The position numbers and the translations under genes are program-made. From the NCBI RefSeq assembly GCF_020551945.1, contig NZ_JAJBZH010000001.1:686108-750107 (forward strand): 64,000 nt of DNA, given 5' to 3'. The stretch is from Cellulosimicrobium marinum (GTDB taxonomy: Bacteria > Actinomycetota > Actinomycetes > Actinomycetales > Cellulomonadaceae). Below the pieces are notes generated by a model, which was given only the letters and a program-made list of their open reading frames with translations, ran no database searches and had not been told where the DNA came from. How positions within the stretch are numbered: the first letter of the stretch is position 1; each line of letters opens with the position of its first letter. Shown piece after piece: positions 1-8,413 of the stretch.

Positions 1-2
1 CC

Positions 3-572
3 GTCGTCCCCGACCGCCTCCTGCCGCGCGTCGCCGCCGTCGGGCCCGCCGACGGGCGCGTCCCCTCGTACGACGTCGACGCCGCCGCCGGCATCACCGG
101 TCTCCTCGCCCACGTCCTCGGCACGGGTCGCCGCCGCGTCGTGCTCCTCGCCGGGCCGCGCTGGCTCCCCGGGTCGCGCCGCGTCGTCGCCGCGTACACC
201 GCCGCCATGGACGCCGCAGGCCTGCCGCGACACGTCCTCGCGGCCGACCTCACGGCGAGCGCCGGCGCCACCGCCGTGCGCGAGGCCCGACGCCGGTGGC
301 CCGAGACCGACGCCGTCGTCGCGATGAGCGACCTGCTCGCCGTCGGCGCCGTGCGCGCCCTCACCGAGGACGGCGTGCGCGTGCCCGACGACGTCGCCGT
401 CACCGGGTTCGACGACCACCCGGTGGTGCGGGAGCTCGGCCCCGCGCTGACCACCGCCACCCACCCCGTGGAGCAGATCGCCGCCGCCGCCACCGCCGAC
501 CTCCTCGGCCGGTCGCGCGCCGGCGGTCGTACGACGTTCGGGTCGTCGGTCGTGGTGCGCGCGAGCGCCTGA
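3..572 (+). CDS. LacI-family transcriptional regulator, C-terminal part (5' end outside window)
   Basis: The reading frame is open from the first bases of the window, so the N-terminal helix-turn-helix lies outside. What is visible is the periplasmic-binding-protein-like effector domain of the LacI/GalR family: DVDAAAGITGLLAHVLG, a VVLLAGP strand, VVAMSDLLAVGAVRAL and VTGFDDHPVVRELGPALTT, followed by HPVEQIAAAATADLL, which are the usual landmarks of the second lobe. Such proteins repress sugar-use genes and release DNA on binding a sugar; the sugar cannot be told from this fragment. The gene ends just before a strong hairpin. Family assignment is firm, specificity unknown. Confidence 0.85.
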   Translation, partial: VVPDRLLPRVAAVGPADGRVPSYDVDAAAGITGLLAHVLGTGRRRVVLLAGPRWLPGSRRVVAAYTAAMDAAGLPRHVLAADLTASAGATAVREARRRWPETDAVVAMSDLLAVGAVRALTEDGVRVPDDVAVTGFDDHPVVRELGPALTTATHPVEQIAAAATADLLGRSRAGGRTTFGSSVVVRASA

Positions 573-591
573 CCCGCGAGTGACGCACGTC

Positions 592-629
592 CGCCCGAGC
601 GATGCACGCAGAGGTGCATCGCTCGGGCG
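592..629. terminator. Bidirectional hairpin between convergent genes
   Basis: A perfect 16-base stem (592-607 with 614-629) closes a 6-base loop GCAGAG. It lies between the end of the LacI-type gene and the end of the lipoprotein gene on the other strand. A third partial copy of the arm (GCATCGCTCGG, 635-645) follows immediately. There is no U-tract, as is usual for such GC-rich genomes. Confidence 0.6.
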
Positions 630-647
630 CGAGCGCATCGCTCGGAG

Positions 648-1130
648 TCAGCCTGCCGCGCCGACCCCGTCGAACGGGGTGATCAGCGACCACCCTTCCG
701 CCGTGCCGGGGACCGCGTGGTCGCCGTCCGCGAGGTAGAGGCGCACGGCGTGGTCGACGTCGAGCGGGTCGCCGTCCGGGTAAGTCCCGTCGCTGCACGT
801 CTGCGGGGTGGAGGCGACGGCCAGCCGGTCGCCGGGCGTGGCGTCGCCGTGGACGACGTCGGTCACCTCGACCTCCCACACGTGCGCGTCGGTGCCGAGC
901 ATGGGGCGCGTGCCGTCGCGGCGGAGCACGGTCGCGTCGACGACGAGCGTCGCGGCCGCCTCCCGGTCGGCCGCGGTGTCGAACGACACCCAGTCGACGC
1001 ACGACTCCGTGCCCGAGGTCGCGCCGAGCGCGGCGCACGCCCCGAGCGTCGGGGCGAGGAGGGCGGCGGCCGCGAGCGCCGCGGCCGTGTGGCGGGGCGT
1101 GCGCTGCCGGAGGTCCCGGACGGGGTTCAC
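648..1130 (-). CDS. Predicted lipoprotein of unknown function
   Basis: This 160-residue protein has a basic start, a hydrophobic run and a lipobox LGAC, so it should be exported and lipidated at that Cys. GTG at 1130 is preferred because it places the signal peptide near the N-terminus; an ATG at 1166 would add 12 polar residues. The mature part is acidic, with paired cysteines (ESCVDW and QTCSDG) that could form a disulfide, and strands such as HVWEVEVTDVVHGD. I do not recognise a domain. It is convergent with the LacI-type gene and probably monocistronic. Confidence 0.7.
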   Translation of the reverse strand: MNPVRDLRQRTPRHTAAALAAAALLAPTLGACAALGATSGTESCVDWVSFDTAADREAAATLVVDATVLRRDGTRPMLGTDAHVWEVEVTDVVHGDATPGDRLAVASTPQTCSDGTYPDGDPLDVDHAVRLYLADGDHAVPGTAEGWSLITPFDGVGAAG

Positions 1131-1190
1131 GCCCTGTCCGTGTGCCGGGCGGTGCGGATCTTGCACGACGGCGCCCGGCCGGCGCCCGGT

Positions 1191-1706
1191 TCAGGCCCGG
1201 CCGGTGCGTTCGAGGACGCCGCGCAGGTACGCGGCCTGGCCCGCGTGCTCCAGGCAGTCGACGGCGACGCTCACGAGGCGCACGCCGAGCGTCACGGGCG
1301 GGTCCCACGCGTCGTCGACGACACGGTCGAGGTCGGTGTCGGCGAGGGAGGCGAGCACGTCGGCGGTCTCCACCTGCACGGCGTGGACGTAGCCGAGCAG
1401 GACGTCGTCGCTCGCCCGGACCTGTGCGACCTCGTCGGCGCTCTGGCCGTAGCCGGACGCGGCGTCGTCGAACGGCAGGCCGAAGCGGTCCGCCCACCCG
1501 TCGCGCGTCCACACCTCGTCACGTCCGACGGCGGCCGCCACCTGGACGTCCTGGCCGCGCGCGAGGTGCCACGCGAGCCAGGCGATGGTGTTGGCCTCGG
1601 GGTCGACCCGCGCGGTGAGCGCGTCCTCGTCCAGTCCCTCGACGGCGCGCGTCGCCGTCGGTCCGATGCGTCCGAACAGGTCCTCCAGCACGTCGCGTGC
1701 GTCCAC
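1191..1706 (-). CDS. DinB-like / DUF664-type mycothiol-dependent protein
   Basis: The 171-residue helical protein has the layout of the DinB/DUF664 four-helix bundle: NTIAWLAWHLARGQD with the first metal-type His, an acidic middle (VHAVQVETADVL) and VDCLEHAGQAAYLRGVL with the last His. In actinobacteria relatives are mycothiol S-transferases or thiol-linked proteins; the substrate here is unknown. GTG 1706 is chosen because AGAGGTGA stands at the right distance; the frame remains open far upstream only because it runs antisense to the antiporter gene. It is divergent from that gene. Confidence 0.75.
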   Translation of the reverse strand: MDARDVLEDLFGRIGPTATRAVEGLDEDALTARVDPEANTIAWLAWHLARGQDVQVAAAVGRDEVWTRDGWADRFGLPFDDAASGYGQSADEVAQVRASDDVLLGYVHAVQVETADVLASLADTDLDRVVDDAWDPPVTLGVRLVSVAVDCLEHAGQAAYLRGVLERTGRA

Positions 1707-1793
1707 GTCGTCACCTCTTGTCGTCGGGTCTTCTCGTCGGGCGGGGCGTCCTTCGCAGCCTCGCCGACACCCGGTGCCCTCGCGACCCGAGGT

Positions 1794-1853
1794 GCCGAAC
1801 CCCGGGTTGCCCGTCACGACGGGCGTCCGGTGACCGACAACCCGGGGTTCGGC
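1794..1853. repeat. Long inverted repeat in a divergent promoter region
   Basis: Perfect 16-base arms (1794-1809 GCCGAACCCCGGGTTG and 1838-1853) enclose 28 bases, which themselves contain a small hairpin CCCGT-CACG-ACGGG (1810-1823). It sits about 90 bases upstream of the DinB-like gene and 100 bases upstream of the antiporter gene. It could be a double operator, a cruciform, or a transcription barrier between divergent units. Confidence 0.6.
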
Positions 1854-1952
1854 GACGCGCCAGGACCCCGGGCGCCGTCGGGCACCGACCTCGGTAGGTT
1901 GGACGCGGCCGGGCGCTGCGGGCCCGGCCGGACCGACGCCGCGGAGGTACGG

Positions 1953-3899
1953 ATGGACTTCCCGTTCCAGCTCACGGAGGACCAGATCCTCGGGATCGTC
2001 GCGCTCGGGGCGTCGGTGGTCGTCGCGATCGTCGTCGTCAACGTCCTCGCCCCGCGCGCCGGTGTCGCGGCCCCGCTGGTGCTCGTCCTCGTGGGGATCG
2101 GCGTGAGCTTCGTGCCCGTGGTGCCCGCGATCGAGGTGGAGCCCGAGTGGATCCTCGCGGGGGTCCTGCCGCCCCTGCTCTACTCCTCGGCGGTGAGCCT
2201 GCCGACGATGGACTTCCGCCGCGACTTCACCGCGATCGGCGGGCTGTCCGTCGCGCTCGTCGTCGTGTCCTCCGTCGCGCTCGGCTTTCTCTTCACGCGG
2301 GTCGTGCCGGGCATCCCCCTGTCGGTCGGCATCGCGCTCGGTGCGGTGGTCAGCCCCACCGACGCGGTCGCCACGTCCATCGTCAAGCGTCTGGGCGCGT
2401 CGCCGCGGGTCGTGACCGTCCTCGAGGGGGAGAGCCTGCTCAACGACGCGTCCGCCCTCGTCCTGCTGCGCTCCGCCATCGCCGCGACCGCCGCCAGCGT
2501 GTCCCTGTGGTCCGTCGCGGGGGACTTCGTCGTCGCGGTCGTCGTCGCGGTCGCGATCGGGTTCGTCGTCGGGCTGCTCGGCCTGGCCGTCCGGTCCCGG
2601 CTCGGGCGCGCGTCGCTCAGCGTCGCCGTGTCCTTCGTCGTGCCGTTCGTCGCCTACCTGCCCGCGGAGCTGCTCGGCGCGTCCGGCCTCGTCGCCGTCG
2701 TCACCGCGGGGCTCGTCACCGGCAACGGCGCCGCGAAGCACCTGCGGCCGCAGGACCGCATCTCCGAGGAGTCGAACTGGCGCACCATCGAGCTGCTGCT
2801 CGAGGGCGGCGTGTTCCTCCTCGTGGGCCTCGAGCTGTTCGCCCTCGTCGAGGACGTCGTGGACACGCACGGAAACCTGTGGAGCGCCGTCGGGGTCGCC
2901 GCGCTCGCGCTGCTCGCCGGGCTCCTCGTCCGGGCCGCGTACGTGCTGCCCCTCGTGCACTCGGCCGGGCGGCGAGCCCGGCGGGGCGAGGAGGTCCGCG
3001 GGTACATCGAGGGGATGCAGCGCCGCCTCGACGCGAGGTTCGCCCCCGACGGCACCCCCCTCGACGCGTCCACGGACCCCGACGGCGCGACCGGCGTCAC
3101 CGCCCAGTTCCGTGCCGTCGCCGCCGGCCCGCACGTGCGGTCCCCCCTCCCGCCCGCCGCCCGGCGCACGCTGCGCGCCGGGGCCGCCGCGCTGCCCGAG
3201 GGGGCCAAGGAGCGCATGCGCGGACCGGGCTCCGACCCGCAGCGGCGCGTCGGCCGCATCCGCTCCGTGCTGCGCCGCCGCGCCGCCGACATCGACTACC
3301 TGCGCGCCCAGCCCCTCGGCCCGCGCGAGGGCGTCCTGCTCGTCTGGGCCGGCCTGCGCGGCGTCGTCACCGTAGCAGCCGCCCAGACCCTCCCGCTCGA
3401 CACGCCCCACCGCTCCTTCCTCGTCCTCGTCGCGTTCGGCGTCGCGCTCGGGAGCCTCCTGATCCAGGGCGGCACCCTGCCGTGGGTCGTGCGCCGGCTC
3501 GGCCTCGCGGGTGGCACGTCGCCCGCCGACAACGACCGCGGCGCCGTCCGGGCCGAGCTCGACGCCGCCGCCGCGCGCGTCGTCGACGCCCCCGACCTGC
3601 GCCGCGCCGACGGCCGCCCGTTCGACCCGGGGGTCGTCGCCCGGGTGCGCCGCGACGTCGTCCACGAGCTCGAGACCCGCGACACCGACGCCGCGACCAC
3701 CGCCGACGTGTTCGCCCAGTACAAGGAGCTGCGGCTGCGTGCCATCGCCGCGCAGCGCACCACGCTCCTCGACGCGCGGTCGTCCGGCGTGTACAGCTCG
3801 CAGGCGCTGCGCCACGCCCTCGACCTGCTCGACGCCGAGCAGATCGACCTCGAGCTGCGACGCGGCCCCGTCGTGGACGACGACGACCGCCCGGCGTGA
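1953..3899 (+). CDS. CPA1-family Na+/H+ antiporter
   Basis: The 648-residue protein begins with about twelve hydrophobic helices (residues 10-430) and ends with a long charged cytoplasmic tail. VSPTDAVA and LEGESLLNDASALVL are the ion-site motifs of the cation:proton antiporter-1 (NhaP/NHE) family, so it should exchange Na+ or K+ for H+ across the membrane in pH and salt balance. A polar, proline-rich insertion of about 110 residues (about 345-460) separates the last helices, and RGVVTVAAAQTLP marks the final conserved helix. ATG 1953 has GGAGGT just upstream. It faces a gene on the other strand and the two stops are 3 bases apart. Confidence 0.9.
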   Translation: MDFPFQLTEDQILGIVALGASVVVAIVVVNVLAPRAGVAAPLVLVLVGIGVSFVPVVPAIEVEPEWILAGVLPPLLYSSAVSLPTMDFRRDFTAIGGLSVALVVVSSVALGFLFTRVVPGIPLSVGIALGAVVSPTDAVATSIVKRLGASPRVVTVLEGESLLNDASALVLLRSAIAATAASVSLWSVAGDFVVAVVVAVAIGFVVGLLGLAVRSRLGRASLSVAVSFVVPFVAYLPAELLGASGLVAVVTAGLVTGNGAAKHLRPQDRISEESNWRTIELLLEGGVFLLVGLELFALVEDVVDTHGNLWSAVGVAALALLAGLLVRAAYVLPLVHSAGRRARRGEEVRGYIEGMQRRLDARFAPDGTPLDASTDPDGATGVTAQFRAVAAGPHVRSPLPPAARRTLRAGAAALPEGAKERMRGPGSDPQRRVGRIRSVLRRRAADIDYLRAQPLGPREGVLLVWAGLRGVVTVAAAQTLPLDTPHRSFLVLVAFGVALGSLLIQGGTLPWVVRRLGLAGGTSPADNDRGAVRAELDAAAARVVDAPDLRRADGRPFDPGVVARVRRDVVHELETRDTDAATTADVFAQYKELRLRAIAAQRTTLLDARSSGVYSSQALRHALDLLDAEQIDLELRRGPVVDDDDRPA

Positions 3900-3902
3900 C
3901 GC

Positions 3903-5027
3903 TCAGCCGCCGAAGAGCTGCGCCGCCTCGTGGTCCGCGACGACGAACCCCGTCGCCCGCGCGACCGGCAGCACCTGCTCACGACCCAGGGCGTCGTCCA
4001 CCCCGAGCCGCAGGAGCACGACGACGCTGCCCGTCGGCAGCATGATCGCGGGCCCCTGCCCGGAGTCGAGGATCTCCGTCGTCGTCTCGAAGCCGGGCTG
4101 CGGCACGGCCGCCGCGAGCGTCGGGTGCGCCGGGCCGGACGTGTCCGCCAGCGGGTGGCCGCTGCCCGCGGCGTCGTACGCCGCCACCACCCGCTCGGCG
4201 GCCTCCTCGGACCCGACCTCGACCACGACGGCGTCGAGCCCCACCGCCGGCCCGTCGTGCGAGACGACGCGCGCCTCGAACCCGCCCTGGCACACGTCCG
4301 CGACGCCCACGGCGAGCGCCGGGACGTCGGGCAGGTCGTCGCACGCGAAGTCCCGCCGGGCGGTGAGCGCGATCCGGTCGCCGTTCACCGTCCAGTCGTT
4401 GTCGGAGAAGAACTCCCAGGACATCGGCGCGAGCGCCGGGCCGTCGACGGGGTCCGTCTCCGCACCCGCGCGGTAGCGCGCGTCGAGCCACGGCGCGTCC
4501 TCGTCCGTCGACTCGTCGCCCGTGGGGTCGTCGCTCGCGGTCTCGTCGTCCGTGGTGGTCTCCGCCGGGTCGGGCGTCGCGGCCGGGCTGCCCGACGGCG
4601 CGGGGTCGGGTGTCGCGGACGCCGTCGCCTCCTGCGCGGCGGGCGGGGCGTCGTCGCGCCCGACGAGCAGGAGCACGACGCAGACCGCGAACACGAGCAC
4701 GCCGACCCCGGCGAGGGTCAGGAGGAGAACGTCCGACGCGCGCCGACGTCTGCGGGGCGCCGGGGCCGGAGGGCCGTAGGGGTCGTGCGGGGCGTGCGGT
4801 GCGTCGGCCCGGAGCACGGTGTCGTGCACCGGCGGGGCGAACAGGTCGGCCGGCGGCGCTGCGGGGGAGCGGTCACCGTACGGGTCGGTGCCGTACGGTG
4901 CCGCCCGGCCCGGCGTGCCGTACTCGGGGACGGGCGGCCCGGCCGGTTGCCGCGGCCCGGACGTGTGCGAAGGGCCGGAGGGGTGCGGCGGACCGGAGGG
5001 TCGGGGCGGCCCGGAGGGGTACGACAC
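3903..5027 (-). CDS. Proline-rich single-pass membrane protein of unknown function
   Basis: This 374-residue protein has a Pro/Gly/Ser-rich cytoplasmic N-terminus with repeated (P)SGPPxPSGP units (residues 1-35), a basic patch PRRRRRA, one membrane helix (about 100-122), an acidic Thr/Asp/Pro linker (about 130-175) and a C-terminal extracellular domain of about 190 residues with two cysteines (RDFACDDLP, VADVCQGG). This build is common for actinobacterial surface or sensor-like proteins, but I do not recognise the outer domain. GTG 5027 has GAAGGA at a good distance. Confidence 0.75.
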   Translation of the reverse strand: MSYPSGPPRPSGPPHPSGPSHTSGPRQPAGPPVPEYGTPGRAAPYGTDPYGDRSPAAPPADLFAPPVHDTVLRADAPHAPHDPYGPPAPAPRRRRRASDVLLLTLAGVGVLVFAVCVVLLLVGRDDAPPAAQEATASATPDPAPSGSPAATPDPAETTTDDETASDDPTGDESTDEDAPWLDARYRAGAETDPVDGPALAPMSWEFFSDNDWTVNGDRIALTARRDFACDDLPDVPALAVGVADVCQGGFEARVVSHDGPAVGLDAVVVEVGSEEAAERVVAAYDAAGSGHPLADTSGPAHPTLAAAVPQPGFETTTEILDSGQGPAIMLPTGSVVVLLRLGVDDALGREQVLPVARATGFVVADHEAAQLFGG

Positions 5028-5163
5028 GCGGAGATCCTTCCGTGGCGGTACGGCGACGGCGTGGTGCGGGCGCGACGCTACCCGGGGACAGGTCCGCGGC
5101 GCGCGGCGGTCCGTGCCCGCGGACGCTCGGGCACCCGGTCAGGCACGGCGCTCAGGCACGCGC

Positions 5164-5601
5164 TCAGGCACCCGGTGCGCAGAGACAGAACGGGTGCCCC
5201 GCGGGGTCGGCGTACACCCGGAACGGGTCGTCCGGGTGACCCTCCTCCTCGGGCGTGCCCGTCAGGGGCGTCGCCCCGCAGGCCAGCGCGTGATCGTGCG
5301 CGGCGGCGAGGTCCGGGACGGTGAAGTCCGCGTGGACGCGCGCGCCGCCCGGCCACGGTCGCACGGGTGCGTCGGAGCGCTGGAACGCGAGCCGCGGCCC
5401 GCCCGGGGCCGGGGGTTCGAGCGTGAGCCAGTCGTCGCGGGCGGTCTCCGGGTCCTCCGCGCCGGGCGTGTACTCCCACCCGAGGAGGCTGCGGTAGAAC
5501 TCGGCGAGGCCGCGCGGGTCGGCCGTGTCGAGCGCGACGTTGCGCCACGGCATCGGCGCGTGCGCTGCCCCGGACCAGGCCCCGGACCCGGACCCGGTCA
5601 C
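5164..5601 (-). CDS. VOC-family (glyoxalase/dioxygenase-like) protein
   Basis: The conserved part starts PWRNVALDTADPRGLAEFYR and ends DPAGHPFCLC, the beta-alpha-beta-beta-beta halves of a vicinal-oxygen-chelate fold; such proteins are often CFP32/glyoxalase-like enzymes or bind small ligands. The GTG at 5601 overlaps the stop of endonuclease IV by four bases (GTGA) and has GAGG upstream, suggesting coupled translation; it adds a 16-residue Gly/Ser/Ala tail. The ATG at 5553 fits the fold better but lacks a ribosome site, so the start is open. Substrate unknown. Confidence 0.75.
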   Translation of the reverse strand: MTGSGSGAWSGAAHAPMPWRNVALDTADPRGLAEFYRSLLGWEYTPGAEDPETARDDWLTLEPPAPGGPRLAFQRSDAPVRPWPGGARVHADFTVPDLAAAHDHALACGATPLTGTPEEEGHPDDPFRVYADPAGHPFCLCAPGA

Positions 5602-6380
5602 GCGAGCGCCTCGCGCAGCCACGCGACGTCGGCCGGGACGTCCGCGTGCGTCTCGCACACCACCGACGTGCCCGCGGCGCGGGCCACGCCGAGCAGCGCC
5701 TCCGGGTCGATCGTCCCGGCCGTGAGCCCGGCGTGCCGGTCGGCGCCGGAGCCCGCGGTGTCGCGGCTGTTGTTGAGGTGGACGAGGTCCACGCGGCCGG
5801 TGATCGCGCGCACCTGCTCGACGGCGGTCGCGAGGTCGATCCCGCCCGCCCACGCGTGGCACGTGTCGAGGCAGAAGCCCACGTCCGTGCCGCCGTCGGC
5901 CTGCTGGATCGCGGCCCACAGGCCCTCGATGCGGTCGAGGCGCCGGGCCATCGAGAAGTCGCCGCCCGCGGTGTTCTCGACGTACACCGTCACGTCGGTC
6001 TGCAGGGCCTCGATCGCCTTGCGCCAGTTGTCGAACCCCTTCGCGGGGTCGTCCTTGGCGGTGACGTGGCCACCGTGCACGACCACGCCGACCGCGCCCA
6101 CCGCGGCGGCACCGTCGACGATCTGCTGGAGCAGCTTGCGGCTGGGGATGCGGATGCGGTTGTTCGTGCTCGCGACGTTGATGACGTACGGCGCGTGCAC
6201 CACGAGGCGTAGGTCCGCGGCGGCGGCGTCGGCCTTCAGGGCCTCCGCACCGCCGGGGTACGTGAACTCGGGGCCCTTCCACGACTGCGGGTCGCCGAGG
6301 AAGATCTGGGCGACGTCCGCCCCGAGGGCCTTCGCCTGGTTGAGGACGTCCGACTGGTCGAGGTGCGCTCCGATCCGCAT
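5598..6380 (-). CDS. nfo: Deoxyribonuclease IV (AP endonuclease)
   Basis: The 260-residue protein is a TIM-barrel endonuclease IV. It begins MRIGAHLDQSDVLNQA and shows the metal ligands in VVHAPYVINVAST, VVVHGGH, YVENTAGGD, CLDTCHAWAGG and VHLNNSRDTAGSGADRH. These bind three zinc ions and cut the phosphodiester 5' to abasic sites in base-excision repair. It is a little shorter than the E. coli enzyme, which is usual for this branch. It is followed, with overlap, by a VOC protein, so both are probably on one mRNA. Confidence 0.93.
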   Translation of the reverse strand: MRIGAHLDQSDVLNQAKALGADVAQIFLGDPQSWKGPEFTYPGGAEALKADAAAADLRLVVHAPYVINVASTNNRIRIPSRKLLQQIVDGAAAVGAVGVVVHGGHVTAKDDPAKGFDNWRKAIEALQTDVTVYVENTAGGDFSMARRLDRIEGLWAAIQQADGGTDVGFCLDTCHAWAGGIDLATAVEQVRAITGRVDLVHLNNSRDTAGSGADRHAGLTAGTIDPEALLGVARAAGTSVVCETHADVPADVAWLREALA

Positions 6381-6421
6381 GGGACCAACCTACGCGGCCC
6401 CGCCCACGGAAGGGCGGCCGG

Positions 6422-6667
6422 TCAGCGGTTCGTGGCCGCGCTGCGCCGGATGACGTCGCGCCGCAGGTCCAGCAGCGCCGCACGGGCACGACGCCGCCGG
6501 TCCGCCGGGTCGACCGTGAGCTCGTCGCCCGGGTTGGCGTGCTTGCGCTGCTCCCCGTGCATGTTGAGCCCGAGGTCGACGGTGGTGGGCCGCACGACGC
6601 GGACCGGCTCGATCACGGGCGCGTCGGTGGCTCCGGGCGAGGAGAAGAGAGGGCTGCGGTCCGGCAC
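6422..6667 (-). CDS. Small conserved-looking protein of unknown function
   Basis: This 81-residue protein has a polar Pro-rich start, then VRPTTVDLGLNMHGEQRKHANPGDELTVDP and an Arg-rich helix RRRARAALLDLRRDVIRRS. GTG 6667 has GGGAG five bases upstream; a GTG at 6715 would add 16 Pro/Gly-rich residues. The motif part is better conserved in style than the ends, and codon use matches real genes. No signal peptide or membrane helix is seen. It lies 41 bases upstream of nfo in the same direction. Function not recognised. Confidence 0.55.
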   Translation of the reverse strand: MPDRSPLFSSPGATDAPVIEPVRVVRPTTVDLGLNMHGEQRKHANPGDELTVDPADRRRRARAALLDLRRDVIRRSAATNR

Positions 6668-6886
6668 GGGGGCTCCCGGGGGTCGGTCGGGCGGTGGTGC
6701 GCCGCCGGGCGGCACGCGCCGCGCGCCGCCCGGTCGGGGCTGGTGCGCCGGGCCGGTGCCCGGCGCCCTCCCATCGTGGGACGCGGACGTTTCGCCCGGT
6801 CGATCACCGCGTTTCGTCCGTGTTGCGGTGCGTGTCCCACCATCCGGGACGGACCCGCGTGCGGCGGTCCCGCCGCGCGCCGGTGC

Positions 6887-8086
6887 TCAGGCGGGGCCGC
6901 GACCCCCGCACGACGCGATCGTCGACCCGTCGACCCGCACCGACGCCTCCCACCGCCATCCCGGCTCGAGGTCGACGGTCTGCGAGGCGGGGAGCCGGAT
7001 GCTCTCGACGTCGGCACCGGGGGTCCCGGCGACCAGGACGTGGTCGACGCTGCCGTCGGCGTGGGGCGTCACCTCGATCTGCGATCCCCGGTCCTCGCGG
7101 AGGTTCCCGTCCGCGTCGTGCACGGTGAGGACGAGCTCGGCCTCGACGGGCACCTCCGGCGCGGCGTCCGCGGCGGGCAGGACGGTGTAGAGGACCTCGA
7201 GCCCGGCGTCGTCCGGGGCCGCCTCCGGCGGGCGGGTGCGCGAGACGCCCCACCGCGTCTCGGTCACTCCCGTCGCCCAGGACACGACGCCGACGGACTC
7301 GGCGACGAGCGGCGCGTCCGACGCGCCCGGCTCGACGAGCGGCGTGCAGCTCTCCTGCCACAGGTCGTCCTGCGTCACCGTCCCCGGGGTGAGCGCGAAC
7401 GCCGCCGCCGTGACGCACAGCAGCGTCGCGCCCGCCGTCACCGCGGCCGAGGCGCGCCGCCCGGGCGGGGGCGGGGCGTCGTCGGGCACGGGCCGCAGCG
7501 CGCGGGCCGACCGCACCAGCGCGGCGACCCACGGGTGCGGCACGGGAGGGCGGGTGGTCGACAGGACGACCGTGCCCAGCAGCGAGTCCGCGAACGTCTT
7601 GCGCTGCGGGTGCCACAGCGGTCGGAGGAACCCGACGAGCAGGATCGCGTCGAGCACGTGGGCGAGCTGGCGCAGGACCGTCGAGACGAGCCCCGCGGGT
7701 CGTCCCGTCTCCTCCCGCACGACGACGATCCCCACCGTCCGCTTGCCCGGTGTGGACCCGGTGTACGCCTGGAGCACGAGCCCGGCGACGACGGTCGCGA
7801 GCAACCACCCGCTGTCCGTGAGGGTCACGTCGACCGTGGTCGACGGCCCGAGCGTGAACGACGGCAGCATCGAGAAGCCGCCGACCGGGCCGAGCGCGAG
7901 GAACGTCACCGCCGAGACGATCGCGGCGTCGAGGAGGTGGGCGAGGACCCGCTGGGCCCACCCGGCGTAGACGAGGCCGGACCCCGTGCCGGACCCGGTG
8001 CCGGACCCGAGGCGCTGGAGCGTGAGGTCGGCTCGGGCGTCCGGCACGTCCCGGATCACGTCGTCGGTCAGGCCGCCACGGGTCAC
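6887..8086 (-). CDS. RDD-family membrane protein
   Basis: The 399-residue protein opens with a Gly/Ser stretch (GSGTGSGTGSG) and then the RDD domain: YAGWAQRVLAHLLDAAIVSA, TGSTPGKRTVGI and RQLAHVLDAILLVGFLRPLW, with three membrane segments. A fourth helix follows (about 220-240) and then an extracellular beta-rich domain of about 150 residues with one Cys pair (QESC and SCGGRG). RDD proteins have been linked to Na+/H+ exchange and to membrane insertion partners, but this role is not shown here. GTG 8086 with AGGA upstream is preferred; an ATG at 8155 would run into the next gene. Confidence 0.75.
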   Translation of the reverse strand: MTRGGLTDDVIRDVPDARADLTLQRLGSGTGSGTGSGLVYAGWAQRVLAHLLDAAIVSAVTFLALGPVGGFSMLPSFTLGPSTTVDVTLTDSGWLLATVVAGLVLQAYTGSTPGKRTVGIVVVREETGRPAGLVSTVLRQLAHVLDAILLVGFLRPLWHPQRKTFADSLLGTVVLSTTRPPVPHPWVAALVRSARALRPVPDDAPPPPGRRASAAVTAGATLLCVTAAAFALTPGTVTQDDLWQESCTPLVEPGASDAPLVAESVGVVSWATGVTETRWGVSRTRPPEAAPDDAGLEVLYTVLPAADAAPEVPVEAELVLTVHDADGNLREDRGSQIEVTPHADGSVDHVLVAGTPGADVESIRLPASQTVDLEPGWRWEASVRVDGSTIASCGGRGPA

Positions 8087-8117
8087 GGGACGATCCTGGC
8101 AGGACGGGCGGGGCGCG

Positions 8118-8363
8118 TCACGCCTGCCGTGGCGCGTACATGACGATCGCGACACCGGCGAGGCACACGAGCGCGCCCACGACGTCGAAGTGGGCGTCCG
8201 GCTGGAGCGTCGCCACGACCCCGTACAGGCCCAGGGCGACGACGCCCGCCCCGATCCACACCCAGCCGCGGTGCTCCCGCACGCCCTGCCACACGAGCCA
8301 GGCGCCGCCGATCTCCAGGAGCGCGGCGAGGACGAACAGCGGGATCGAGCGCGCGAGGTCCAT
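8118..8363 (-). CDS. YnfA/UPF0060-family membrane protein with internal deletion
   Basis: The 81-residue protein matches the UPF0060 family at both ends: [39 protein letters not shown], then [19 protein letters not shown]. Family members are normally about 108 residues with four membrane helices. Here the family's third helix and loop (about 27 residues between DAHF and DVVGAL) are missing in frame, leaving three helices. YnfA-type proteins resemble small multidrug exporters. The start is a clear ATG; the gene ends 32 bases before the RDD gene start, in the same direction. Confidence 0.82.
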   Translation of the reverse strand: MDLARSIPLFVLAALLEIGGAWLVWQGVREHRGWVWIGAGVVALGLYGVVATLQPDAHFDVVGALVCLAGVAIVMYAPRQA

Positions 8364-8413
8364 GCGCGCCAGGGTAGGCGGCGCGCCGGCGGAGGTGCGG
8401 CCCGTGCGGGGGG

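Noticed and set aside
1710-3815. Long open frame antisense to the antiporter gene, continuous with the DinB-like protein
   Set aside because: Only 1191-1706 has a ribosome site and family motifs. The upstream part is rich in Arg, Asp, Gly and His with no domain, a shadow of the high-GC sense gene.
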